Notes under the pieces: model-generated
Databases searched by the model: none
What the model was told of the DNA's origin: nothing
The model's input: the letters and a program-made list of their open reading frames with translations, nothing else
Origin: Streptomyces sp. B93
Lineage (GTDB): Bacteria; Actinomycetota; Actinomycetes; Streptomycetales; Streptomycetaceae
DNA: 64,000 nt
Assembly: GCF_018070565.1 (NCBI RefSeq)
Contig: NZ_JAGPXL010000008.1
Span: 186,001 to 250,000 of the forward strand
Reading direction: 5' to 3'
Program-made: the position numbers and the translations under genes
Shown: piece after piece, positions 34,910 through 42,700 of the stretch
Numbering within the stretch: position 1 is the first letter of the stretch
How the letters are laid out: the number at the start of each line of letters is the position of its first letter

Positions 34910-35728
34910 TTAGAGTTCCTGAGTCACCCACTCCGCCACCGTCCGGACCACGAAGGCTTGCCACTCCTGGCTCTGGGGGTTGAGGTACTGCGGGTCGTCG
35001 TGGACGGCGAAGCCGTGCTGTGCGCCCTCGATCTCGACCAGTTGGCACGGAACCCGGAACTGGGAGACGGCCAACTTCGAGGACTCGAACGGTACGAGGG
35101 TGTCCTTGGTGCCGTGCACGATGAGGGTCGGCGCCTGAACGTCGCCGAGGGCTTCATGGGGGCGGAGCCAGAAGACCTCGTTGAAGATGGGCCGCCCGTG
35201 CTTGAGGGTCGGCGTGAACTGGATGAAGCCCTCCGACGCCAACTGCTGGGCTGCCTCGTCCTGGAGGTAGTCGTTCTCCCAGAAAGGCCGGCTGTCGATG
35301 GTGCGCTTTTTGTAGTCGAGCTGGGGGTTGAAGAGGACCAGGCGCGAGAGCTCGTCCGGGCGCTGGGCCGTGTAGTAGGCACAGATCCCTCCGCCGAAGC
35401 TCGCCCCAAGCAGCGTGACCTCCGCGGCCCCAGTCTCCTCACGGACGTACGCCAGCACGACCCGGATGTCGTTGAGGATGGCGGACAGGGTGAGGTCTTC
35501 CTGACGACCCTCGCTCTGGCCGTGCCCGCGGAGATCGAAGCGCAGCGAGGCCACACCGGCCTCGGACAGCCCGGTCGCCAGCCGCGTGAAGAAGCCGCCT
35601 TCCTCACGGGTGACGCCTCCACCGTGAACGAGCACCACGGCTCGGGAGGTTGGTTGCTCCGGCGTGACCAAGGTGCCCGCCAAGAGGAGGCCGTCGAGGG
35701 TGCGGACGCTCACGTCAGTTGAAGGCAT
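34910..35728 (-). CDS. Alpha/beta hydrolase
   Basis: A 272-residue serine hydrolase. HGGG near residue 35 forms the oxyanion hole, nucleophile elbow GASFGG is near 110, the acid is in VHGTKDTLVP and the catalytic His in GAQHGFAVHDD. Short-chain esterase or dienelactone-hydrolase-like activity is plausible; the substrate is unknown. ATG at 35728 starts the conserved region. An IS element has inserted exactly at its stop codon, and the duplicated TTA restores TAA, so the protein is intact but anything once downstream is separated. Confidence 0.85.
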   Translation of the reverse strand: MPSTDVSVRTLDGLLLAGTLVTPEQPTSRAVVLVHGGGVTREEGGFFTRLATGLSEAGVASLRFDLRGHGQSEGRQEDLTLSAILNDIRVVLAYVREETGAAEVTLLGASFGGGICAYYTAQRPDELSRLVLFNPQLDYKKRTIDSRPFWENDYLQDEAAQQLASEGFIQFTPTLKHGRPIFNEVFWLRPHEALGDVQAPTLIVHGTKDTLVPFESSKLAVSQFRVPCQLVEIEGAQHGFAVHDDPQYLNPQSQEWQAFVVRTVAEWVTQEL

Positions 35729-35859
35729 GGGAACCAGCGTAGGGAGTGCGGGGGTGGAGTGGCCAGGTGGAGCGACGACCCTGCGGCCTGACGACGGCTC
35801 GGGGCTCGTTGGTGGGGCCGGCGGGACGGGACGTAATTGTCCGTGACAGTATTTAATAT

Positions 35860-35888
35860 TTGACTCACCTAAAGGGTATATATATAAT
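35860..35888 (+). promoter_or_regulatory. Near-perfect sigma-70 promoter
   Basis: TTGACT (35860-35865), 17 bases, TATAAT (35883-35888), in a very AT-rich stretch. It drives the following gene and excludes the in-frame upstream start at 35860. Confidence 0.85.
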
Positions 35889-35913
35889 TGAACTATTAAA
35901 AGGATCACCATTT

Positions 35914-36504
35914 ATGAAAGATGCGTCGAACGCAGAGGGGCTTCACCCGAAGCTGGGTCAGATTGTAGATCTCGAATCTCTTCAGGAAACATTTTCATTC
36001 AAGGATAAGCTCGAATCTCACAAGACTGCTCTAGAGCAAAAATTAGAAGATTTCTATGCTCTGACAGGAACGAGTGAGGCGTTCTTTAATGACACGCCCT
36101 TTCCGAACACATCTTGGCAAATATACGCCAAGTGGGTTAAGTTGAGGCATGATTATCGGTATCAGATTCCAAACTATAACTTCCTCGTTAGGTACATAGA
36201 CCTGATTGACCGCGTAAATGAAATGTTGTTTCGTCGCGACTTCGATGAATGCCTTGAGTCCTTCAGAAGCGAGCTTCAGGAGCTAACAGAAGAGAAGGTT
36301 GAAAAGGAATTTTTGCAAGCCTGTTCTAGCGGACTCCAAGAGGAACTGTTGGAAAAATTCGAGGCATCCAATAAAGATGAAAGTTCGCCGATCACGGAGG
36401 AAGATAAGGAGAATTTGAAGCTCCGCGTTGCCGACTTCTTAAAGAGAGACTACGGGTGGTCAGATGCGGAATGCGCAAAGTTGATTCGATCATATCCATG
36501 GTAA
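35914..36504 (+). CDS. Low-GC hypothetical protein
   Basis: A 196-residue, charged, helical protein (FKDKLESHKTALEQKLEDFYALTG, WQIYAKWVKLRHDYRYQIPNYNFLVRYIDLIDRVNEMLFRRDFDEC). Codon use is AT-rich and unlike the surrounding Streptomyces genes, pointing to recent transfer from a low-GC host. AAAGGA precedes the ATG and a consensus promoter lies 26-54 bases upstream. It is convergent with the HEPN-motif gene, with only four bases between the stops. No family recognised. Confidence 0.65.
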   Translation: MKDASNAEGLHPKLGQIVDLESLQETFSFKDKLESHKTALEQKLEDFYALTGTSEAFFNDTPFPNTSWQIYAKWVKLRHDYRYQIPNYNFLVRYIDLIDRVNEMLFRRDFDECLESFRSELQELTEEKVEKEFLQACSSGLQEELLEKFEASNKDESSPITEEDKENLKLRVADFLKRDYGWSDAECAKLIRSYPW

Positions 36505-36508
36505 TTTC

Positions 36509-37837
36509 TTAGAAACTCCAAACTTCCTGGTTCTCTAGAACGTCTGGCACTTCATAGTCGCGCGCTGCCGGATGAAGTTGAAGGATCTGGCGCAACGTCA
36601 CCAAAGCCCGGTAAGCATCGCGCATAAGCTTGGCCTGTTCCTTGAACAGCGCGACGTTGTACTCGTCGGGCCTGATCGTGTGAGCGTTCGGGTTCCGTTT
36701 CTTACGGATTTCCTTCAGCGTCTTGATGGCGTGCTCGATCAGCTCGGGATTCTCACACCGGACCTTCGCCTTGATCCACTCGTCAAGGATTCGGATGGTT
36801 CCCCGCTGTGTGACGACCGTGCGCCCCTTCTTGTCGGTCTGCTCGTCTTCATACGGAACCTCGTTCTGGAAGAAGTCCCGGTTGATGTTGTCTGAGAGCA
36901 TCTTGTCGAGGGCACCTGCGAAATTTGCCAGTTCGCGGCCCGTCGGACGAATCAGGTAGCCGAAGTCATTGGGCCAGTTCTCACTGTAGGTGTTCCTGAA
37001 GAGTGGTGGCCGCCCGATGTGCTGAGCGAGGGCGTTGATCTGTTTCATCTCTTCCAAGACCGCCCTAAACAGAGAGAGCTTCTCGTGCCAGTCTCCCAGA
37101 ATGCTCGACCGCAAGTAGTCGGGGTGTGGAGCGAACTTTTCCCTGTCGTCCTCCTGCTTGGCCTTCCAGATCTGCTGATGCTCAGGAGAAAGTGAAGACA
37201 GGTATCGGCGAAATACGACAACGCCCCATCCGTCGTCCTTTTGTAGCGCCAGGCCGAATGACTCAAGCAAGATCTGATCCCGCTCGGGCATGGTTGACTG
37301 CCTGAAGTGGTCATCGTGGATGCTGATCCTGCCACTGATGTCGAAGCTGTAGTAATAACGCGGATCGTTGCGGTACGACTCCAGAATCGAGAGATCGAAG
37401 AAGTGGTATCCGAGGGCGGGATACCCGAGGGCAAGTTCGAGGCTGTACGGCCGGCCTCGGTATGTATCACGGTCTACAACCGATTCAAGGTGACCAACCG
37501 TGGGATAGAGACACGCGCCAGCCAGGTCGTTGGTTGCCAGCTTTTCAAGCTGCTGCTCTCGCGACTCCGGCTCGAACGCCAAGATATGAGGGTTGGGGTG
37601 CCGGTCACCATAGTTGACGTATGCAGTGCCCGCCTCGACCAATGGCCGCAGGAGCGCTCGGAGGTCGTCCGGTTCCATTTCAAGGGCGTGCACCGGTAGA
37701 CCGTTGAAGTCGTGCGACTGCACATAAAACTCGGTGGCCAGAGCCAGGAGATACTCTGGGGTCACCTTCTCGTCAGCTGACGACTTCCGGAAGAGCTTCG
37801 AGAAGGCGGACATTGCGGATCTGAAGATCACGGGCAC
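36509..37837 (-). CDS. Hypothetical protein with a C-terminal HEPN-like motif
   Basis: A 442-residue soluble protein with no recognised N-terminal family (ALATEFYVQSHDFNGLPVHALEM, VEAGTAYVNYGDRHPNPHI). Near residue 385 it contains KEIRKKRNPNAHTI between two long helices. Arg followed by Asn and four residues later His (R-N-P-N-A-H) is the Rx4-6H signature of HEPN ribonucleases. HEPN proteins often act as toxins or defence effectors; that role here is inference. GTG at 37837 is used; GTG 37831 and ATG 37813 are alternatives. Confidence 0.55.
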   Translation of the reverse strand: MPVIFRSAMSAFSKLFRKSSADEKVTPEYLLALATEFYVQSHDFNGLPVHALEMEPDDLRALLRPLVEAGTAYVNYGDRHPNPHILAFEPESREQQLEKLATNDLAGACLYPTVGHLESVVDRDTYRGRPYSLELALGYPALGYHFFDLSILESYRNDPRYYYSFDISGRISIHDDHFRQSTMPERDQILLESFGLALQKDDGWGVVVFRRYLSSLSPEHQQIWKAKQEDDREKFAPHPDYLRSSILGDWHEKLSLFRAVLEEMKQINALAQHIGRPPLFRNTYSENWPNDFGYLIRPTGRELANFAGALDKMLSDNINRDFFQNEVPYEDEQTDKKGRTVVTQRGTIRILDEWIKAKVRCENPELIEHAIKTLKEIRKKRNPNAHTIRPDEYNVALFKEQAKLMRDAYRALVTLRQILQLHPAARDYEVPDVLENQEVWSF

Positions 37838-37930
37838 CTCAAGATTTTGGCGCGTAGGCAGAGCCGCCCAAGAGACGACGGCCCGCGGAAATTCTACTGC
37901 GCCACAGGTGGGGTGATGCCAGTGATATTT

Positions 37931-38206
37931 CTAGGAGGCCGAGGTCGGAACACCGCCACTGCCGACGTCACCCGGCGCCTTCAACCCCTGCACCAACTCT
38001 CCTGGGTCGATACCGAGCGCCTCAGCAATCTTGAGGATGTTGTGCAGGCTGACGTTGCGCTGGCCGCGCTCGACCTGCCCGATAAAGGTCCAGTGCATAC
38101 CGCTGTCGTCGGCAAGGCGCTCTTGGCTCTTGCCGAGCTCGTTTCTGCGGGTGCGTACCCGGGCCCCAAAGGTCTGGGCAGCGTCTGAGATGGGCTGTTT
38201 TGCCAT
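37931..38206 (-). CDS. XRE family transcriptional regulator
   Basis: A 91-residue protein that is nearly all one Cro/CI helix-turn-helix: FGARVRTRRNELGKSQERLADDSGMHWTFIGQVERGQRNVSLHNILKIAEALGIDPGELVQGL. ATG at 38206 is taken as start. It is divergent from a tiny peptide gene and faces a run of five 15-bp iterons that begin 22 bases upstream of its start, so it probably binds them and controls itself and the peptide transcript. Confidence 0.88.
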   Translation of the reverse strand: MAKQPISDAAQTFGARVRTRRNELGKSQERLADDSGMHWTFIGQVERGQRNVSLHNILKIAEALGIDPGELVQGLKAPGDVGSGGVPTSAS

Positions 38207-38227
38207 AACAACGCCCAACTACATATG

Positions 38228-38294
38228 TCCCAAGCATTAAAATCCAGAGACCTTGTATCCCAAGACTCTGCATCCCATGACTATGAGTCCTATA
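38228..38294. repeat. Five phased 15-bp iterons (TCCCAAG-type)
   Basis: TCCCAAG (38228), TCCAGAG (38243), TCCCAAG (38258), TCCCATG (38273) and TCCTATA (38288) recur at exactly 15-bp intervals. The copies starting at 38255 and 38270 agree over 12 of 15 bases. The last overlaps a TATAGT -10-like box at 38291. They look like operator sites for the adjacent XRE protein. Confidence 0.7.
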
Positions 38295-38331
38295 GTCGTG
38301 GCCAAGGTCCCCGGCACTTGGGAGGGGGGTG

Positions 38332-38382
38332 ATGGCCATGCTGCGCGCCAACAGTGGCGGTGGTGGCGGCACCGGCGGCTGA
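38332..38382 (+). CDS. 16-residue glycine-rich peptide ORF
   Basis: ATG-to-TGA frame encoding MAMLRANSGGGGGTGG. GGAGG lies 6 bases before the ATG (38321-38325). A TATAGT box is about 35 bases upstream and a perfect 13-bp terminator begins 25 bases downstream, so a short dedicated transcript is plausible. It could be a signalling peptide, a leader peptide or part of a small RNA. No homologue is known to me. Confidence 0.45.
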   Translation: MAMLRANSGGGGGTGG

Positions 38383-38406
38383 TAGCCCCCGTGCGCCACA
38401 CCCAGG

Positions 38407-38439
38407 AGGCCCCGAGTCGTACCTAGCGACTCGGGGCCT
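38407..38439 (+). terminator. Perfect 13-bp terminator hairpin
   Basis: AGGCCCCGAGTCG (38407-38419) with CGACTCGGGGCCT (38427-38439), 7-base loop, followed by TCCCC. It closes the short peptide transcript before the next promoter. Confidence 0.88.
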
Positions 38440-38454
38440 TCCCCATGCTAACCA

Positions 38455-38482
38455 TTGCTCTGAGCTGCACGTTTGTTATAAT
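38455..38482 (+). promoter_or_regulatory. Promoter for a nearly leaderless two-TM protein gene
   Basis: TTGCTC (38455-38460), 16 bases, TATAAT (38477-38482). Transcription would begin about 5 bases before the ATG at 38494. Confidence 0.65.
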
Positions 38483-38493
38483 TGATCTTGTAT

Positions 38494-39621
38494 ATGTCAA
38501 GTCCGCTCGAGCGCCTGTACCAAACCAAACCTGCACTCCTCGCGACCGTCGTCACGGTGGTTGGTATAGCTCTGATGCTCCTCGCCCACTGGACGAGCGG
38601 CAACGCGGCCGGCGCCTGGCTTGACAGCCTCCCCGTGATGGAAGTCGGTTCAGCCCTCTTCACGACCGGGCTCATTGCCATCTTCTTTGAGTACATCGAC
38701 CAGGCCGACGCCGAGGCTCGTGCCAATCAGCGACTCCGCAAGGTGCTGTCCGAGGAAGCACCTGCCATCCGGGACGCCGTGGTCGACGGCTTCGCCTTCG
38801 CGCCGGAGTCCCTGACGAACGTCGCCTCCCAGAAGACGCTCGACCGGATCGTCGAGAACACCTTGAGCATCCGTCTTGGTGACAAGGAGCTGGCGGCTGA
38901 CGCCTACCAGGATCTCCGAGAGCAGATCATCGGGGCTCGGCAGCGCTGGGAAGATGCCCACGCTTCGGTAGCCCTCGCACCCTGGGGCAAGGGGCCGGCG
39001 GAAGGCCGAGGCGCGATGTTCGTCGCCACCATCCGTTGGGACTACCGCTTCGTGCCGTCGAGCCCGGTACTGCGCTTCTCCTGCGTCTCCGACCTGGATG
39101 CCTACCGAGAACTGCTGGCCGACCCAACCTCCACAGCAGAGTGGTACTTCGAGCCGATCGACGGCCTCGACGCCTCATCGCCCGAAGCCTTCGAACTGGT
39201 GCAGATCGCCGTCAACGGCAAGCCGCAGAAGGTTCGTCGCAGCGTACGCAAGGAGGGGCAGGTCTTCACCTGCAACCTCGGCAGCGACGTGAAGACCAAC
39301 GAGGCCGTCACCGTCTCCTACACCTACCGCGTGTTGGTCCAGCAGCACGGGCATGTGTTGCACCTCGATCTAGCCCAGCCGACGAAGGACTTCCGAGCTG
39401 AGCTTTGGTACGGCGATTGCGGTATCCGGCACATGAACGTCTTGAACTACCTCTCCGGACCACGACAGCCGCGGTACACCCACCTCTCAGCATCGGACCC
39501 GTCACCGAGTGTCGAAGTCGCTTACGAGGGATGGACGTTCCCCAAGGGAGGCGTGGCGTTCGTATGGGTGTTGGAGAGGGAGATGCAGGAGCGGGCTGTG
39601 TCGGATGGGCGCAGGAAGTGA
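38494..39621 (+). CDS. Two-TM protein with large cytoplasmic domain
   Basis: A 375-residue protein. Two N-terminal membrane helices (ALLATVVTVVGIALMLLAHW near 13-32 and VGSALFTTGLIAIFFEYI near 50-67) are followed by a 300-residue soluble domain (DAYQDLREQIIGARQRWEDAH, FVATIRWDYRFVPSSPVLRFSCVSDLDAYRELL, VTVSYTYRVLVQQHGHVLHLDLAQPTKDF). I recognise no family. The ATG is chosen from the promoter position; an earlier TTG lies inside the -10 box. It stands 162 bases before the STAND NTPase gene on the same strand and may be functionally linked. Confidence 0.7.
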   Translation: MSSPLERLYQTKPALLATVVTVVGIALMLLAHWTSGNAAGAWLDSLPVMEVGSALFTTGLIAIFFEYIDQADAEARANQRLRKVLSEEAPAIRDAVVDGFAFAPESLTNVASQKTLDRIVENTLSIRLGDKELAADAYQDLREQIIGARQRWEDAHASVALAPWGKGPAEGRGAMFVATIRWDYRFVPSSPVLRFSCVSDLDAYRELLADPTSTAEWYFEPIDGLDASSPEAFELVQIAVNGKPQKVRRSVRKEGQVFTCNLGSDVKTNEAVTVSYTYRVLVQQHGHVLHLDLAQPTKDFRAELWYGDCGIRHMNVLNYLSGPRQPRYTHLSASDPSPSVEVAYEGWTFPKGGVAFVWVLEREMQERAVSDGRRK

Positions 39622-39783
39622 TCGGGTTCAATCAAGGTCACGGAGAATCAGAGTGAAGTCGTCATGGTCAAGTCCGGCTCTTGCGCAGGCTCCTGTCGGT
39701 GCCACCCTCTACCCTGTGTTCGTGCAACCTGGAGGGCGATCTGACCTCTCGGATGCACCCACAGACTTCCGAAAGGGGCCGAG

Positions 39784-42700
39784 ATGAGTCCGCGGGTCGG
39801 CGGTGAGGCTGACAAGCTCGGTAACCACTATGAGGGAGCTTGGACGGTCTGGCAGGTCCTTCAGGTGCTAGCTGGTCGTGCCAACTCCGTCATGGTTGAG
39901 CCCCTGGGGGACATCGGTGATGGCATCGAGTTCACTGTTCGTCGTCACAACGTTGTGGAAGCTCACCAGGTCAAACGCCAGCACGGGAACGCGAACTACT
40001 GGACACTTGGCGACCTGCGAGCTAAAGGAATTTTCGCGGCAGCCCAGGCCCATGTAGATGGAGGGCGGCAATATCACTTTGTTTCAACCATCCCGGCCAG
40101 AAGCCTCGACGAGCTAGCCGGACGAGCTCGGCGCTCTCCAGATCTCCAGACATTCGTCGACACGCTAACCGACACTGCTGACTTTAATTACCTTAGCTCA
40201 ACTGTGTACAACTCATCCCAGATTGCCTGGGAAACGCTTCGAGGCATTCATGTCCAGTGCGTTGATGAGCGACTGCTGCGAGACTGGAATGCCGCACTTG
40301 CTGGGATGCTCCTAAAGGGTGCTTCTGGGCTCACGACCGCAGTCACTCTGGGCGACCTTATTACTGAGAAACTAGCAAGACCGCTCGACTATCAGTCAAT
40401 CTGTGATTACCTACCGGAGTATGAGCTCAGCTTGGCAGGGATCGTTGGATCCCAAACGCTTGCCCAGGCCATTGGCAATACTTTCACTAGTTGGAAATCG
40501 AGCGTTAAGCGCGAGCTTCTCAATCCACCCATCGAACGTGCTGAGGCAGTGCAGATCGCCGATCAATTGATCAATGGAGATCGGTGCATCTTTGCTGTGG
40601 GTGTTGGTGGCGTCGGAAAAAGCACGGTGTTGTATGACGTAGTTGAGCGGGTCGAATCAGAGCTTTGGGCCGTACTCGCATTCCGTCTTGACAGGGAAGA
40701 CCCTTTCTCATCGACCTATGAGTTGGGTCAGCGGTTCAACCTGGGTACATCACCTGTGTCAGCGCTGGCAGCAGTGGCACAGGAGCGCCCTTGTCTTCTA
40801 GTCATCGACCAACTGGACGCCGTAAGTAAGGCGTCCGGCCGGATGCCGCGAACCTTCGATGCCGTCGACGACCTTGTACGTGAAGCATCAGCATTCCCGA
40901 ACATGCGGGTACTACTGGCCTGTCGCAAATTCGACTTCGATCACGACGATCGGATCAGGACACTCGCAAAGACCCGTGACGCGAAGCAAGTCGAATTGAA
41001 GGGATTGGAGGATAACCAGGTTGTTTCGGCAGTCGACTCTATGGGGGTGGATAGCAGTCGCCTGAGTGATGGACAGAAAGAAGTGCTTCGAGTACCACTG
41101 CACCTCAAGTTGCTACAAAGCATCTCAGACCAGTCAGAAGCGTTCTCCTTCTCAAGTACTAACGATCTGTTCAATGCATACTGGGATCGGAAGCGACGGG
41201 ATTGTCAATCGCGAAGAGAAGCGTCTGTTCGCTTTAATGACGTTGTGGCAGTACTCGCCGACGAGATGAGCAGACGGCAGCGTCTTACTGTTCCAGCTTC
41301 ATGTCTTGACGATGAAGATTTGTCGAATCATGCTGATGTCTTGGTCTCTGAGCATGTGCTGGTGCAGGAGGGACGCAAGATCTGGTTCTTTCATGAGTCA
41401 TTCTTCGACTATGCGTTTGCTCGGCGGTGGACGCGCCGAGGTCAGACACTGGTGGAGTTTCTTCTCGACGGGGAGCAGGAGCTATTTCGGCGGGCGCAAG
41501 TACGCCAAATCCTCACGTATCTGCGTGAGGAGGAGCCAGAGCGGTTCGTTAACGAGATGGAAGCTCTTCTCTCTGAAGCAGGGGTTCGCTTCCACGTCAA
41601 GGATGTAGCACTTGGGGTGCTCCGGTCCTTGGAGATGCCAACGACCGCTGAATGGTTCATGGTTGAACGACTGCTCGGCAAGGATCTCTCCTTCCTGGGT
41701 CGTATCTGGTTGACACTTCGGACATGCCCGTGGTTCGAGCGACTTGATGAGGAAGGCGCGATCGAGAGGTGGCTCCGAGGTAGCGACAAGGACCAAAGAG
41801 TTCGGGCCCTTGAAATCATGCTTGGAGGCGTCAAGGAGCATCCGGATCGCCTGGCGCAGATTATTGCTCCTTATGCGGGTCAAACCGACGAATATCCATC
41901 ATGGCTGCAGTGGGTTATTCGCTTCGCCGATGTCAATGAGAGTCGAGATCTCTTCGACTTGATCCTTGAGGCGGTACGAAGAGGCGATCTTGATGGCAAC
42001 GATACCGAGTTGTTCATGTCTCTGTATGATCTCGGTAGCAAACAGCCTGATTGGGCGGTAGAACTACTCAAAGCATACTTGGTCGACCGTCCGGGAGCTC
42101 TAGCACTTGACTCAACTGGAAAAGTAGAGGTGCTTTCATCTCGGGATTCTGGAGCTATTCAGATCACCACAGGAGCGGCAACCGGGGCGACTCAGAAGTT
42201 CTGCGAGGAGATGGTCCCCTACCTACTCAAGGTGATGGCGCTGACGGAGTACGAGAGTGAGAATGGTCAGCTCCTTGATCGTCTCTCTTGGTATAGTGGC
42301 GATGAAGGAAATCACCATGAGCTCGGTTCGGCGTTGGTGGCCGGCGCAGTTGGAGCACTGCGGAAGTTCACGGCCGAGGACTCATCAACAGCCAGAGCAC
42401 TTCTCGAGAAGCTTGCTGAAGATGGGCACGGGACAGCGCAGTGGCTCCTGTATGAAGCACTGGCAGTAGCTAGCGAAGAGAATGCTGAATACGCCGCTAC
42501 CCTTCTACTCGACAGGGAATCGGGTCTACAGGCTACCGCCTCTCTGTGGCCAGTTCAGCGACTTGTAAAGGCGATCGGCCCACATCTGTCTGATGAACGC
42601 TTCGCGAGACTCGAGGGCGCGATCCTGGAATTTCGGCCCGAATGGGAAAGCGAGGCTGGTGCTTGCTCATTTGCCCTGCTGTCCGGACTGGACCAGGACA

